A stretch of DNA of 64,000 bases from Staphylococcus shinii (GCF_017583065.1 NZ_JAGEVL010000001.1:744001-808000), one strand, 5' to 3'; positions 47,405-60,718 are shown, counted from the stretch's first letter. Translations and numbers: made by a program. Notes: generated by a model from the letters alone, not told the origin.

Positions 47405-48811
47405 TTACATTGTATGAATAGGTAATCCTAATGCTTTTTCAGCAGCTTCCATAGACATTTCACCTAATGTTGGGTGAGCATGAATAGTTAAAGATAAATC
47501 TTCAGCATTCATACCTGCTTCAATTGCTAAACCTAATTCAGAAATAATATCAGAAGCGCCAGTACCAACTACTTGAGCACCTACTAATGTGTTATCTTCT
47601 TTAAGTGTTAACAATTTAACAAATCCAGTTGTGTCATCTAATGATAAAGCACGTCCATTAGCTGCATAAGGGAATTTAGAAGCTGTAACTGCTAAACTTT
47701 CTTCTTTAGCTTGAGCTTCTGTGTAACCAACAGTAGCAAGTTCTGGTTCAGTGAAACATACAGCAGGCATACCAATGTAGTCTACTTCAGATGCTTCACC
47801 AGCAATTACTTCAGCAGCAACTTTAGCTTCATAACTAGCTTTATGTGCAAGTGGTAAACCAGGAACGATATCGCCAATTGCAAAAATGTTTTCAGCTGAA
47901 GTACGGCTTTGTTTATCTACTTCTAACAATCCACGATCTGCAAATTTAAGGCCTAACTCTTCTAAACCTAATTCATCAGTGTTAGGACGACGTCCTACAG
48001 TAACTAATACGTAATCAGCATCGATTGTTTGTTCTTCGCCTTTTACTTCATAAGTTACTTTCACACCATTTTCAGTTTCTTCAGCAGATTTAGCCATTGC
48101 TTCAGTTACAATTTCAACGCCTTTTTCTTTCATACCTTTTTTAACAGGTTGCGTCATTTGTTTTTCGAAACCACCTAAGATGTCTTTTGCACCTTCTAGG
48201 ATAGTAACTTCTGAACCAAAGTTAGCGAAAGCAGTTCCTAATTCTGAACCAATGTAGCCTCCACCAACAACAACCAATTTACCAGGAACTTCTTGTAAAT
48301 TTAGAGCACCAGTAGAATCGATTACGCGGTTACCAAATTTGAAGTTAGGGATTTCAATTGGTCTAGAACCAGTTGCAATAATCGCGTTTTTGAAATTATA
48401 AGTTTGAGCACTTTTATCATCCATAACACGTAGGCTATTGTTATCAACAAAGTAAGCTTCACCTTTTACGATTTCAACTTTATTACCTTTTAATAATCCT
48501 TCAACGCCACCAGTTAATTTCTTAACAACTGATTGTTTGAATTCTTGAACTTTATCATATTTTAGTGAAACACTTTCAGCGATTACACCTAAATTTTCAG
48601 AGTTCTTAGTTTCGTCATAACGATGTGAAGCGTGTAATAACGCTTTTGAAGGAATACATCCTACGTTTAGACATACACCGCCAAGCTCGCCTTTTTCTAC
48701 GATTGTTACTTTTTGACCTAATTGTGCTGCACGAATTGCTGCAACATATCCGCCAGGTCCTGCTCCGATTACAATAGTATCTGTTTCAATTGGGAAATCT
48801 CCAACTACCAT
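47405..48811 (-). CDS. pdhD: Dihydrolipoyl dehydrogenase (E3)
   Basis: E3 reoxidises dihydrolipoamide with FAD and NAD+ in the pyruvate dehydrogenase complex and is usually shared by other 2-oxo acid complexes. The 468-aa protein shows the FAD site [18 protein letters not shown], the redox disulfide [13 protein letters not shown], the NAD site [12 protein letters not shown], and the C-terminal catalytic [15 protein letters not shown] lies upstream of the ATG; it follows pdhC by 4 nt. Confidence 0.97.
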   Translation of the reverse strand: MVVGDFPIETDTIVIGAGPGGYVAAIRAAQLGQKVTIVEKGELGGVCLNVGCIPSKALLHASHRYDETKNSENLGVIAESVSLKYDKVQEFKQSVVKKLTGGVEGLLKGNKVEIVKGEAYFVDNNSLRVMDDKSAQTYNFKNAIIATGSRPIEIPNFKFGNRVIDSTGALNLQEVPGKLVVVGGGYIGSELGTAFANFGSEVTILEGAKDILGGFEKQMTQPVKKGMKEKGVEIVTEAMAKSAEETENGVKVTYEVKGEEQTIDADYVLVTVGRRPNTDELGLEELGLKFADRGLLEVDKQSRTSAENIFAIGDIVPGLPLAHKASYEAKVAAEVIAGEASEVDYIGMPAVCFTEPELATVGYTEAQAKEESLAVTASKFPYAANGRALSLDDTTGFVKLLTLKEDNTLVGAQVVGTGASDIISELGLAIEAGMNAEDLSLTIHAHPTLGEMSMEAAEKALGLPIHTM

Positions 48812-48814
48812 GTT

Positions 48815-50110
48815 TTACCCCTCCATTAATAATAATTCTGGATTATTTAATAAACGTTTAATATGATTCATAGCATTTTGTCCAGTAGCACCATCAATTT
48901 GTCTGTGGTCAAAGCTTAATGATAATGATAGTACTGGTGCTGCAACAATTTCTCCATCTTTAACGATAGGTTTTTGTGCAATGCGTCCGATACCTAAGAT
49001 AGCAACTTCTGGGTGATTGATAACTGGTGTGAACCATTGTCCGCCAGCTGAACCGATGTTACTGATTGTACAAGTAGCACCTTTCATTTCATCAGCTGAT
49101 AATTTACCATCACGAGCTTTAACAGCAAGTTCGTTAATTTCATCTGAAATTGTAAACATAGATTTGCGATCAGCATTTTTAACTACTGGTACTAATAAAC
49201 CTCTGTCTGTATCAGCTGCGATACCGATATTCCAGTAATGTTTGTGCACGATTTCGCCAGCTTCTTCATTGAATTCTGTGTTAAGCGCTGGGTATTTTTT
49301 AAGTGCAGAAACAAGTGCTTTCACTACATATGGTAAGAAAGTTAATTTAGTACCTTGCTCAGCTGCAACTTCTTTGAATTTTTTACGGTGATCCCATAGT
49401 TCTTGAACATCAATTTCATCCATTAATGTTACATGTGGTGCAGTATGTTTTGAGTTAACCATTGCTTTAGCAATTGCTTTACGCATTGCTGGGATTTTTT
49501 CAGTAGTTTCTGGGAATTCACCTTCAGTAGAAACTGCTGCTGGTTGTGAAGCGCTTGTGCTAGTTGTTTCTTCGCTAGCTGCTGCACTTTCATTTGAAGC
49601 AGTTGATTGGCCACCATTTAAGTAAGCGTCAACATCTTCTTTAGTAGTACGTCCGTTTTTGCCTGAACCTGAAACAGCTTTAATATTAACGCCTTTTTCA
49701 CGTGCATATTTACGTACAGAAGGCATCGCTTTAACACGTTTGCTTTCGTCTACTTCTTCATCATTTGAAGCTTGTGCAGGTGCTTCTGGCGTACTTTCTT
49801 CTGCTGGTGCCTCTGTTTCTTCACTAGCAGCTTCGTCACTTTCACTACCTTTAAATTGCATTTCTTCTGCATCTGGTGCATCGATTTTAACAATTGTATC
49901 ACCAACAACTGCAACAGTACCTTCGTCTACTAAAACTTCTTCAATAGTACCAGAAACAGGAGATGGAATTTCTACAACTGATTTGTCATTTTGGACTTCA
50001 GCTAATACATCGTCTTCTTCAATTGTGTCTCCAGCTTTAACAAACCATTTTACAATTTCACCTTCGTGGATACCTTCACCAATGTCGGGTAATTTAAATT
50101 CAAATGCCAC
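48815..50110 (-). CDS. pdhC: Dihydrolipoyl acetyltransferase (E2)
   Basis: E2 forms the core of the complex and transfers the acetyl group to CoA. The 431-aa protein has one lipoyl domain (lipoyl-lysine in QNDKSVVEI near residue 43), an Ala/Glu/Pro/Ser-rich linker, the E1/E3-binding domain ([16 protein letters not shown]), a second linker rich in Ser/Ala/Glu, and the catalytic domain with [14 protein letters not shown] hairpin lies between pdhB and this gene, and GGAGGATAAT precedes the ATG. Confidence 0.96.
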   Translation of the reverse strand: MAFEFKLPDIGEGIHEGEIVKWFVKAGDTIEEDDVLAEVQNDKSVVEIPSPVSGTIEEVLVDEGTVAVVGDTIVKIDAPDAEEMQFKGSESDEAASEETEAPAEESTPEAPAQASNDEEVDESKRVKAMPSVRKYAREKGVNIKAVSGSGKNGRTTKEDVDAYLNGGQSTASNESAAASEETTSTSASQPAAVSTEGEFPETTEKIPAMRKAIAKAMVNSKHTAPHVTLMDEIDVQELWDHRKKFKEVAAEQGTKLTFLPYVVKALVSALKKYPALNTEFNEEAGEIVHKHYWNIGIAADTDRGLLVPVVKNADRKSMFTISDEINELAVKARDGKLSADEMKGATCTISNIGSAGGQWFTPVINHPEVAILGIGRIAQKPIVKDGEIVAAPVLSLSLSFDHRQIDGATGQNAMNHIKRLLNNPELLLMEG

Positions 50111-50199
50111 GTTATTATCCTCCTAAAAATTCATATTAAGTCAAAAATTAGAAAACAGGTTGAGACAATTTACTCATACCTTCTTTATTGTATATATAA

Positions 50200-50251
50200 A
50201 CTTGAATGAAGTAGGTATAGCGACGTATCGTATACGCTACTCCATTCAAAG
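50200..50251 (-). promoter_or_regulatory. Intercistronic hairpin between pdhB and pdhC
   Basis: About 22 bp of near-complete pairing (TTGAATGGAGTAGCGTATACG against its partner with one bulge) begin just after the pdhB stop codon. No T-run follows, so it is not a normal terminator. It may set differential stability or act as a processing site, separating the E1 from the E2-E3 messages. Confidence 0.65.
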
Positions 50252-50257
50252 AGTATA

Positions 50258-51235
50258 TTAAAATTCTAATGTTTCTTTTGCTTTTTCAATGATATCGTTT
50301 TTGTTTGGTAACCAAACATTTTCCGCTTGTGTAAACGGATAGACAGTGTCAGCCGCTGCAACTCTTGCAATAGGAGCTTCTAATGAAAGGATTGAACGTT
50401 CAGCTAACTCAGATGCAACTGTTGCACCAACACCAGCTTGACGTTGAGCTTCTTGAACTACTACTGCACGACCAGTTTTTTCAACTGAAGCAACAAGTGT
50501 TTCGATATCAATTGGTTGAACAGTACGTAAGTCAATGACTTCTACTGAATAACCTTCTTTTTCTAATTCTTCTGCTGCTTTTAATGACTCTTGTACCATC
50601 GCACCGTATGCAATAAGTGTGATGTCATTACCTTCTTGTTTTACGTTAGCTTTTCCGATTTCAATTGTGTACTCTTCTTCAGGTACTTCATCACGGAAAG
50701 AACGATATAATTTCATGTGCTCTAAATATACAACTGGGTCATTACTTCTAATTGCAGAAATTAATAATCCTTTAGCGTCATATGGATTTGAAGGGATTAC
50801 CACGTGTAACCCAGGTGATTGAGCTAAAATACCTTCTAAGTTATCAGCGTGTAATTCTGGTGTATGAACACCACCACCAAATGGTGCACGAATTGTAACT
50901 GGAGCTTGTTTAGAGTTACCAGAACGGAAACGCGTACGCGCAATTTGTCCTGCTACAGAGTCGAACACTTCAAATACAAATCCTAAGAATTGTATTTCCA
51001 TAACTGGACGGTATCCTTGTGTAGTTAAACCTAGAGCTAAACCACCAATACCAGATTCCGCTAAAGGTGTATCAAATACACGATCTTCACCGAATTCTTT
51101 TTGTAAACCTTCAGTTACACGGAAAACACCACCGTTAACACCGACGTCTTCACCGAAAAGTAAGACATTTTCATCATTTTGTAATTCGGTTTTAAGCGCA
51201 TTATTAATCGCTTGAACCATTGTCATTTGTGCCAT
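50258..51235 (-). CDS. pdhB: Pyruvate dehydrogenase E1 beta subunit
   Basis: With PdhA it forms the thiamine diphosphate-dependent E1 that decarboxylates pyruvate. The 325-aa protein shows [32 protein letters not shown] (cofactor-activating Glu) and the C-terminal [13 protein letters not shown] and [23 protein letters not shown]. It starts 3 nt after pdhA. Confidence 0.97.
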   Translation of the reverse strand: MAQMTMVQAINNALKTELQNDENVLLFGEDVGVNGGVFRVTEGLQKEFGEDRVFDTPLAESGIGGLALGLTTQGYRPVMEIQFLGFVFEVFDSVAGQIARTRFRSGNSKQAPVTIRAPFGGGVHTPELHADNLEGILAQSPGLHVVIPSNPYDAKGLLISAIRSNDPVVYLEHMKLYRSFRDEVPEEEYTIEIGKANVKQEGNDITLIAYGAMVQESLKAAEELEKEGYSVEVIDLRTVQPIDIETLVASVEKTGRAVVVQEAQRQAGVGATVASELAERSILSLEAPIARVAAADTVYPFTQAENVWLPNKNDIIEKAKETLEF

Positions 51236-51238
51236 CGG

Positions 51239-52351
<1,113 letters not shown>

Positions 52352-52402
52352 TCAATTCACCAAACCTTTCCCGTATAGTAGAAATTCATTTTATCCTTTA
52401 AC

Positions 52403-52431
52403 ATTGTACCACAAAACTGTTACACTGTTAA
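52403..52431 (-). promoter_or_regulatory. pdhA promoter
   Basis: On the minus strand TTAACA (52426-52431), a 17-nt spacer and TACAAT (52403-52408) match consensus at five of six bases each. The start site would be about 40 nt before the pdhA ATG. Confidence 0.7.
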
Positions 52432-52465
52432 ACAATTTGAAAAAGTTCTGTAATACTCAAAATAG

Positions 52466-52488
52466 ATACAGTTTTCGTGTCTGTATCA
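52466..52488. promoter_or_regulatory. Dyad upstream of the pdhA promoter
   Basis: The inverted repeat GATACAG-N9-CTGTATC lies about 35 nt upstream of the -35 box and is flanked by two copies of TACTCAAAAT (near 52454 and 52510). It could be a regulator site for pdh, but no known consensus is matched. Confidence 0.4.
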
Positions 52489-52617
52489 ATGAAAATTATA
52501 ACACTGTACTACTCAAAATCATGTAATTTTTTCTAAAGGCTTCTATATAAATGTAAGCGCACCCATTTATTATGCTATAATCAATTGACACAAATTTCAA
52601 ATGTAGTGCATTCAATT

Positions 52618-53244
52618 TTAAGCGAGACTGTCTACATCTTCTTTTTCTTGGTTAACTTTTTTCATTGCATCTGAATATTGTTTAAAGGCTTTGTTCATAT
52701 CTTTATATGATTTCGATACTGCTTCTGATTTTTTATCAATTTCAGCTTGGTCCACTTTTTCACCTGACGTGTATTGGAACATATTCTTTTCTTTAGTCAA
52801 AATGTTTTTGTAAGCTTTAGAATAATTATCGTGTGCTTTATACTTATCTTTAAGTGCATTATTTAATTCTTCAACTTCTTTTTTCTTTTGTTTATCACTT
52901 ATGTTATCAACATGTTCTTGCGCTTTTTTAAATTCTTTTTCAGAATCATTTAGTGCTTTCTCTTCTTTTTCAAATTCTTTTTTTCTTTCTTCTACGTTAT
53001 CTACTACTTTTTTTGAAGTTTCTTTAACTTCTTGCTGGTCTTTTCCATTAATTTCTTTTACTAATTTTTGTTTTTCTTGTTCAAGATTATTTAATTTCTT
53101 GCCCACTGATGAAACAGGTTTCTCTTCATCAAATGCTTTTTGTACTTTTTCATTATAGTCTTTGATTTCACCTTTATCTGTTGTACAACCTGCGACTAAC
53201 ATAGTAGAAGCAATCACTGCACCGATGCCATATTTTAATTTCAT
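52618..53244 (-). CDS. YkyA-type cell-wall-binding lipoprotein
   Basis: A 208-aa exported lipoprotein with the lipobox LVAGC (cysteine near residue 20). The mature part is almost wholly charged coiled coil rich in Lys and Glu (KKVVDNVEERKKEFEKEEKAL, EVEELNNALKDKYKAHD). This is the layout of the YkyA family of putative cell-wall-binding lipoproteins, which also sits near pdh/def in B. subtilis. AGGAGG precedes the ATG. The role is unknown. Confidence 0.88.
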   Translation of the reverse strand: MKLKYGIGAVIASTMLVAGCTTDKGEIKDYNEKVQKAFDEEKPVSSVGKKLNNLEQEKQKLVKEINGKDQQEVKETSKKVVDNVEERKKEFEKEEKALNDSEKEFKKAQEHVDNISDKQKKKEVEELNNALKDKYKAHDNYSKAYKNILTKEKNMFQYTSGEKVDQAEIDKKSEAVSKSYKDMNKAFKQYSDAMKKVNQEKEDVDSLA

Positions 53245-53367
53245 TTTGAGAAATCCTCCTTTATTTGTATGATATATTATATAATATTTTATGATAAATC
53301 AAATCTATCACTGTATTTTTCCCATTAAGTTTTGGTATATTTTATATTAAGGAAGGTGTATGAACAA

Positions 53368-53919
53368 ATGTTAACAATGAAAGATATTATCCGTGATGGA
53401 CATCCAACACTTCGTCAAAAAGCGCAAGACGTGCCACTACCGATTTCTGATGAAAATCGCAATATATTAAAATCAATGCGAGAATTTTTAATTAATAGTC
53501 AAGATGAGGAAACTGCTAATAAATATGGTCTACGTTCAGGCGTTGGACTCGCTGCCCCTCAAATTAACATTTCTAAAAAAATGATAGCTGTATACTTACC
53601 AGATGACGGAAATGGCAAAAGCTATGACCTTATGCTAGTCAACCCAAAAGTAGTAAGTCATAGTATACAAGAAGCTTATTTGCCTACTGGCGAAGGATGC
53701 TTAAGTGTAGACGAAAATATTCCCGGACTCGTCCATCGTAAAAATAGAATTACAGTTAAAGCAACTGATATCGATGGTAAAGAAGTTAAGTTACGTCTAA
53801 AAGGCTACCCAGCAATCGTGGTTCAACATGAAATTGACCATATTAACGGCGTTATGTTTTATGACCACATTGATCAAACTAACCCTCTTCAACCACACGA
53901 TGATGCAGTAGAAGTTTAA
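53368..53919 (+). CDS. def: Peptide deformylase
   Basis: Def removes the N-formyl group from new proteins using a metal ion. The 183-aa protein has all three motifs: [13 protein letters not shown] (metal Cys) and QHEIDH (two metal His and the catalytic Glu). The start is the ATG at 53368 ([11 protein letters not shown]), behind AAGGAAGG; it gives the length of the S. aureus enzyme. It is divergent from the YkyA-type gene. Confidence 0.97.
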   Translation: MLTMKDIIRDGHPTLRQKAQDVPLPISDENRNILKSMREFLINSQDEETANKYGLRSGVGLAAPQINISKKMIAVYLPDDGNGKSYDLMLVNPKVVSHSIQEAYLPTGEGCLSVDENIPGLVHRKNRITVKATDIDGKEVKLRLKGYPAIVVQHEIDHINGVMFYDHIDQTNPLQPHDDAVEV

Positions 53920-53929
53920 TTTATAAAGT

Positions 53930-53978
53930 AAAAATACCGTTAGCAAATTGAGATTATCAAATCGCTAACGGTATTTTT
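53930..53978. terminator. Bidirectional terminator between def and the next gene
   Basis: The arms aataccgttagc/gctaacggtatt flank an 18-nt loop containing a further partial stem, with A and T runs outside. The right end overlaps the stop codon of the minus-strand gene. Confidence 0.88.
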
Positions 53979-54249
53979 ACATAAAGTCATCCCTACGTTC
54001 ATGATAAGGAACTTCTAATTCTTTCAATTCTGATTTCAATAAATTTAACTCTTGAATGTCGATGAATTCTGGATCATGATTATGTTTTACATAAATTTGA
54101 TTTCCATTTACATTATCAATGATTTCATTATAATTAAAAAACATAATTACTTGTTCAGCACGCACCTCAAAAGTTACATCTTGAAATATTTTATCAGTTC
54201 GTTTTTTTTCAACTTTCACATCTTCAATAATTCTCTTTACTTGATCCAT
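53977..54249 (-). CDS. Hypothetical protein
   Basis: A 90-aa acidic cytosolic protein from the ATG at 54249 (MDQVKRIIEDVKVEKKR), with GAGG 8 nt before. It contains VTFEVRAEQVIMFFNYNEIID and DPEFIDIQELNLLKSEL and ends RRDDFM. I recognise no domain. Its place beside def suggests it is kept in staphylococci. Confidence 0.75.
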   Translation of the reverse strand: MDQVKRIIEDVKVEKKRTDKIFQDVTFEVRAEQVIMFFNYNEIIDNVNGNQIYVKHNHDPEFIDIQELNLLKSELKELEVPYHERRDDFM

Positions 54250-54744
54250 TTCTATCACCTCAACGTCACTTTCACTACGATAAGCTATTGCTATTGCAAT
54301 GATAATTAAATTTTCCTTCTCAATATTATCTTATAATAATTTTCATTTCATACTCAAGCTTAAACTTCTTTTTATACAAATTTTCTGAAAAAACACAAAG
54401 TCAATTTTACAATCTATATAAAATATGAGCATAATTGTTCGGATTAATGGCATACAACAAGATAAAACTGCTTTATTTATTCTACTACATCATGTAAAAT
54501 GAGAGATAACTGAAAACATACAAGTAATTATATTTGTGTTTTTCTAATCGAACGAAATTAAGAAAATCGCCCTAGCAACATACTGGGATAACTAGTATGT
54601 TCTCTTTATATAATGGTAGTGGAAACATCACATTTTTGAAAATAATGATAATACTTCATCATTTTCGTCCCACTTATAATACTAGGGTTTTACAATAAAA
54701 TAAAAAGAAAATCAATAGATGATTTTTAGGAGGAAAATAATAAA
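54250..54744. other. Long region upstream of rpoY-rnjA
   Basis: This 495-nt region has one perfect hairpin, AACATACT-N9-AGTATGTT (54577-54601), directly before a TATAAT (54609-54614), and an imperfect pairing of gaaaataatgat with atcattttc (about 54637-54668). A long 5' leader for rpoY-rnjA is likely. No gene is seen. Confidence 0.55.
54577..54614 (+). promoter_or_regulatory. Hairpin plus -10 box upstream of rpoY
   Basis: An 8-bp perfect dyad ends 7 nt before TATAAT. It may be an operator overlapping the -35 zone of the rpoY-rnjA promoter, since no consensus -35 is present. The gene starts 130 nt further on. Confidence 0.4.
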
Positions 54745-56816
<2,072 letters not shown>

Positions 56817-56907
56817 TGGTGCGTTGTGCAAAAGGTTGATTTACGACAGTAAAGCTAATTAGAACTAGTAATGAATATTAACAGTTCATTAAGTAAGCAC
56901 TAATAAA

Positions 56908-56955
56908 AAAGATGAAGTTGAGACTTAAAATTACGTTTCAACTTCATCTTTTTTT
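56908..56955. terminator. rnjA terminator
   Basis: The arms aaaaagatgaagttgagac and gtttcaacttcatcttttttt pair over about 17 bp and end in a T-run. It also carries an A-run upstream, so it can act on both strands. Confidence 0.9.
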
Positions 56956-56989
56956 ATTTTAAAACAACAATATCTTAATACACTATTAG

Positions 56990-57047
56990 AAAAAGCACTT
57001 AAAAGTAGATATTGTATAAGTAACTACTTTTAAGTGCTTTTTCTATG
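56990..57047. terminator. ktrA terminator
   Basis: The perfect long arms agaaaaagcacttaaaagtag and ctacttttaagtgctttttct form a bidirectional hairpin about 25 nt from the ktrA stop codon. Confidence 0.9.
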
Positions 57048-57072
57048 ATTAACGTTAATGATCTACTAATGA

Positions 57073-57732
57073 TTATCTTACTACTTTTTTCTCAAAGCGA
57101 TTTAAATCATTATCGTGTCCTATCATTATTAAAATATCTCCTATTTCTATACTTAAGTTAGGGTCTGGCGATACTAAGATTTCTCTACCACGTTTAATAG
57201 CAATAATACTAATGCCAAATTGTGCACGAATATCCAATTGTATAATTGTTTGACCTGCCATTTTCTCACTTGCTTTGATTTCAACGATAGAATGTTCATC
57301 TGCAAGTTCTAAATAATCCAAGACGCTTGCACTAGCTACATTATGAGCAATCCTTCTTCCCATATCTCGTTCTGGGTGAACGACGGTATCAGCACCAATT
57401 TTATTTAAAATTTTAGCATGATAATCATTCTGTGCTTTAGCTGTTACTTTCTTTACACCTAATTCTTTTAAAATTAAAGTCGTTAAGGTACTAGATTGAA
57501 TATTCTCTCCAATTGCAACAATAACGTGGTCAAAATTTCGGATACCTAAACTTTTCATTACAGCTTCATCTGTTGTATCAGCTACTACAGCATGTGTTGC
57601 AATGTCACTGTATTCGTTTACTCGAGCTTCATTCATATCAATTGCCATAACATCCATGTCTAAAGCATTTAATTCTCTTACTATACTGCCACCGAATCGG
57701 CCTAAACCAATCACCACATATTCTTTATCCAT
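57073..57732 (-). CDS. ktrA: Potassium uptake gating subunit KtrA
   Basis: KtrA is the cytosolic RCK ring that gates the Ktr potassium channels; in S. aureus its C-terminal domain binds c-di-AMP, which inhibits uptake. The 219-aa protein has the RCK_N Rossmann site VIGLGRFGGSI with the acidic D at the strand end (MAIDMNE), and the RCK_C domain (about 135-219, AGQTIIQLDIRAQFGISIIAIKRG). The start is the ATG at 57732 with GGAGG 6-7 nt before. The membrane subunits are not in the window. Confidence 0.93.
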   Translation of the reverse strand: MDKEYVVIGLGRFGGSIVRELNALDMDVMAIDMNEARVNEYSDIATHAVVADTTDEAVMKSLGIRNFDHVIVAIGENIQSSTLTTLILKELGVKKVTAKAQNDYHAKILNKIGADTVVHPERDMGRRIAHNVASASVLDYLELADEHSIVEIKASEKMAGQTIIQLDIRAQFGISIIAIKRGREILVSPDPNLSIEIGDILIMIGHDNDLNRFEKKVVR

Positions 57733-57830
57733 ATGCGTCCTCCAATTTAAAAATTGTGGCATATTAATTGAAATCATTACTTAGAAAAGTATTACTTTCA
57801 ATTAATATAACCACATTTGAAAATATTAAG

Positions 57831-58847
57831 TTATTTTTTGCCTTCTACATATTTTTTATCAAAGACAAATAATCTTAATAATAATATTAACGATGGAATG
57901 AGTAAAAGTAAACCTAAAATAAACACAATAATTAAGGCTATTGCCATGCTACTATTTACGACACCTTCATCTATTCGAATATAAGGATACAATATATATG
58001 GCAATTTACTTGCGCCATACCCAAAGAATGCAAAGCCCATTTGGAAAATTACTAATGTAAAAGCATAGCCATGACCTTTTTTCATAAGTGTTAATATCAT
58101 TGCACCAACAAAACATATAAAACTTAGTAGGAACATCCACCAATAATTTGTTACCGCGTTTAAGAAGTGTTCTTCATTTTGTAAACGTAATGATAAAAAT
58201 ACAAATAATGATACCGCGATCATAGGTGCTCCCCAAATTAAGAACCAATATCTCAATAAATTGTATGCTGGTTTATCTTTTGCTTTAGAAGCGTAAAAAG
58301 TAAGAAAACCTGATGAGATATAAAGAACTGAAATAATCGCTAAAAATACGACTGACCATGAATATGGACTAAGCAACAATTCTAACCAATTTAAGTCTAA
58401 ATGATTCTCTGTGCCAGAAATATACCCACCTTCAGATATCGTTAATGTTGTAGCTAGCGCAGCTGGGATTAGCAACCCAGCTATACCGTACATTCCTAAC
58501 CATGGTAACTTAGTATCTGGACCATAGTTTTCAAAAGCATAAAAGCCACCTCTAATTGATAGCAAAATTAACGCAATTGACGCTGGCAAGAGTAACACTG
58601 TCCCAAGATATTTCGCTGTATCAGGGAAGAACCCAACCATACCTACGAAGAAAAATACAAAGAACACATTTGTTACTTCCCACACTGGATTAAGATAACG
58701 AGCAATCAAATGATTAATTTTCTTATCCTGTTTCGTAATTTTTGCATGTAGTGTAAAAAAGCCTGCACCAAAATCAATTGAGGCGATAATGATGTAACAG
58801 AATAAGAAAATCCAAAGCACCGAAATACCAATGTATGCAAATATCAT
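57831..58847 (-). CDS. cydB: Cytochrome bd ubiquinol/menaquinol oxidase subunit II
   Basis: CydB is the partner of CydA in the high-affinity cytochrome bd oxidase. The 338-aa membrane protein has eight or more hydrophobic spans and starts MIFAYIGISVLWIFLFCY, with DFGAGFF near residue 27 and NPVWEVTNVFFVFFFVG. Its start overlaps the cydA stop by 4 nt (ATGA). Confidence 0.95.
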   Translation of the reverse strand: MIFAYIGISVLWIFLFCYIIIASIDFGAGFFTLHAKITKQDKKINHLIARYLNPVWEVTNVFFVFFFVGMVGFFPDTAKYLGTVLLLPASIALILLSIRGGFYAFENYGPDTKLPWLGMYGIAGLLIPAALATTLTISEGGYISGTENHLDLNWLELLLSPYSWSVVFLAIISVLYISSGFLTFYASKAKDKPAYNLLRYWFLIWGAPMIAVSLFVFLSLRLQNEEHFLNAVTNYWWMFLLSFICFVGAMILTLMKKGHGYAFTLVIFQMGFAFFGYGASKLPYILYPYIRIDEGVVNSSMAIALIIVFILGLLLLIPSLILLLRLFVFDKKYVEGKK

Positions 58848-60199
58848 TCTGCATCACCTCTTTCTGAAGCTAATGCTTCAACATCTTTATATGCTGGTTT
58901 ATGCTTAAACATACGGATCAGTACATAAGCTGAAGTAACCATAAGAACGATATAAAGTAGTCCAAATAATATCGTCACGAGCGTAAGTCCACCCGCTTGT
59001 GTTGCAGCATCAGCGACTTTTAGATAGCCACGAACAATCCATGGTTGACGACCTTGTTCAGTTAAGAACCAACCAAACTCAATTGCCAACATTGCTGCAG
59101 GCCCGGTTAATAATGCACCATATAACATCGGTTTTGAATATGTGAATTTCCGTAATTTTTTAAACACAAGCGTTAACACATACGCACCAGATATTATGAG
59201 ACAAAATACTCCCATAGAAACCATTAAATCGAAGTAATAATGTACAATCATAGGTGGATGTAATTCCTCAGGGAAATCATTCAAACCTTTTACTTCTGTA
59301 TCTGTATTATTATCTGCTAAGAAGCTTAAAATACCAGGAATTTTAACTGCACCTGTAACTTCTTGCGTTTTTTCGTCTAATGATCCAAATAAAACTAAAT
59401 CTGCATTCGATTCTGTATCAAAGTGCCATTCATATGCTGCTAGTTTTTCTGGTTGCTCTTGATGTAAGAATTTTGCAGATAAGTCTCCAGCTAACATAGA
59501 TCCTAAGGTAAAGATTACACCTAAAATCATAGTTAATTTTAGTGCTTTCTTATGATACTCAGTATCTTTTTTAAATTTATTTTTTAACAATTTAAACGCT
59601 GCGATAGCGGCTAATACAAATGCCATTGTCATTAATGCAGTGGCTACAACGTGAAATGAACGTATCAAGAATGAATCATTAAACATTGCGACTAAGGGTT
59701 CTACATTAACCATTTTACCATTTTTCATTTCAAATCCAGCAGGTGTATTCATAAATGAGTTAACTGCCGTAATAAAGAATGCGGAAAATGAGCCACCTAA
59801 TATAACTGGAATACTAATAAGAAAATGTGTCCATTTTCCTTTAAAGCGATCCCAAGTATACAAGTAAATACTTAAGAAAATTGCTTCAAAGAAGAAAGCA
59901 AAAGTTTCCATAAATAACGGTAATGCTATGACATGACCACCCATTTGCATAAATGTAGGCCAAAGTAGTGATAGTTGTAAACCAATTATAGTCCCGGTTA
60001 CAACGCCAACAGCTACCGTGATAGTATAACCTTTGGTCCATCTCTTCGCCATCGCCGTATACGATGGGTCATTTCTCTTAATCCCTAAAAATTCAGCAAC
60101 AGCAAACATGACCGGTACACCTACACCGATTGTTGCAAAAATTATATGAACTGCGAGTGTCATCGCAGTTAGAAAGCGTGCTAATTCAACTGAATCCAT
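58844..60199 (-). CDS. cydA: Cytochrome bd oxidase subunit I
   Basis: CydA binds haems b558, b595 and d and oxidises menaquinol, reducing oxygen to water. The 451-aa protein has the N-terminal haem-ligand His (LAVHIIFATIGVG), FFEAIFLSIYLYTWDR, the second ligand region RSFHVVATA, and EFGWFLTEQGRQPWIVRG, the conserved quinol-site loop. The Q-loop is of the short type. The start is the ATG at 60199 behind AAGGTGATATT; the open frame extends 10 codons upstream through the Rex site. A perfect Rex-type operator lies 22 nt before the ATG. Confidence 0.96.
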   Translation of the reverse strand: MDSVELARFLTAMTLAVHIIFATIGVGVPVMFAVAEFLGIKRNDPSYTAMAKRWTKGYTITVAVGVVTGTIIGLQLSLLWPTFMQMGGHVIALPLFMETFAFFFEAIFLSIYLYTWDRFKGKWTHFLISIPVILGGSFSAFFITAVNSFMNTPAGFEMKNGKMVNVEPLVAMFNDSFLIRSFHVVATALMTMAFVLAAIAAFKLLKNKFKKDTEYHKKALKLTMILGVIFTLGSMLAGDLSAKFLHQEQPEKLAAYEWHFDTESNADLVLFGSLDEKTQEVTGAVKIPGILSFLADNNTDTEVKGLNDFPEELHPPMIVHYYFDLMVSMGVFCLIISGAYVLTLVFKKLRKFTYSKPMLYGALLTGPAAMLAIEFGWFLTEQGRQPWIVRGYLKVADAATQAGGLTLVTILFGLLYIVLMVTSAYVLIRMFKHKPAYKDVEALASERGDAE

Positions 60200-60220
60200 A
60201 ATATCACCTTTTTTATTTAT

Positions 60221-60238
60221 TTGTGACAAAAATCACAA
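60221..60238. promoter_or_regulatory. Rex operator of cydAB
   Basis: TTGTGACAAAAATCACAA is a perfect dyad with the TTGTGA-N6-TCACAA form of the Rex consensus (redox-sensing NADH/NAD+ repressor). It begins 10 nt downstream of the -10 box, covering the expected start of transcription, so Rex binding would block cydAB until NADH rises at low oxygen. Confidence 0.88.
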
Positions 60239-60247
60239 CGTCCATTC

Positions 60248-60253
60248 ATTATA
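60248..60253 (-). promoter_or_regulatory. cydA -10 box
   Basis: TATAAT on the minus strand, with only a weak -35 (TTTCAA at 17 nt spacing). A weak -35 suggests that an activator such as SrrA/ResD contributes. Confidence 0.6.
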
Positions 60254-60398
60254 AACTGCTTTACATTTTTTTGAAATAAATTGTGCTTAAAATAAAGTGA
60301 CAAATTAATGACCAATAACATGTATTTTTTAAACTTGAAATATTTAATAAAGTTTCTTATATTTAAGTAAATTACAATTAAGAAAGGATAAAAGCACT

Positions 60399-60629
60399 AT
60401 GACTGAAATTATAATTTACACTCAAAACGATTGCCCCCCTTGTACGTTTATCAAGAATTATTTGTTAGATAAAGACATTGAATATACTGAAAAAAATATT
60501 AGCATTTCAAAATTCAGAAACGAAATGATGGATTATGATGCGTTTGCTACACCATTTATCTTAATAGACAACGAAGCAATGTACCAAATTGATATGGATA
60601 AAATCAATCAAAGCTTAAATTTAAACTAG
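60399..60629 (+). CDS. Glutaredoxin-like protein (NrdH type)
   Basis: A 76-aa thioredoxin-fold protein with the dithiol motif CPPC near residue 13 (TQNDCPPCTFIKNYL), ATPFILID with the cis-Pro, and a short helix at the end. Size and motif fit small glutaredoxin/NrdH-like reductants. AAGAAAGGA precedes the ATG. It is divergent from cydAB and shares its regulatory region. Its partner is unknown. Confidence 0.85.
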   Translation: MTEIIIYTQNDCPPCTFIKNYLLDKDIEYTEKNISISKFRNEMMDYDAFATPFILIDNEAMYQIDMDKINQSLNLN

Positions 60630-60718
60630 TGAGGCCTTGATATTCCATTAACTTATATATCAAACCTAACTCACAAAGTTCCATTTTACAATAATTGTGT
60701 ATTGAAAGATTTAAATAA

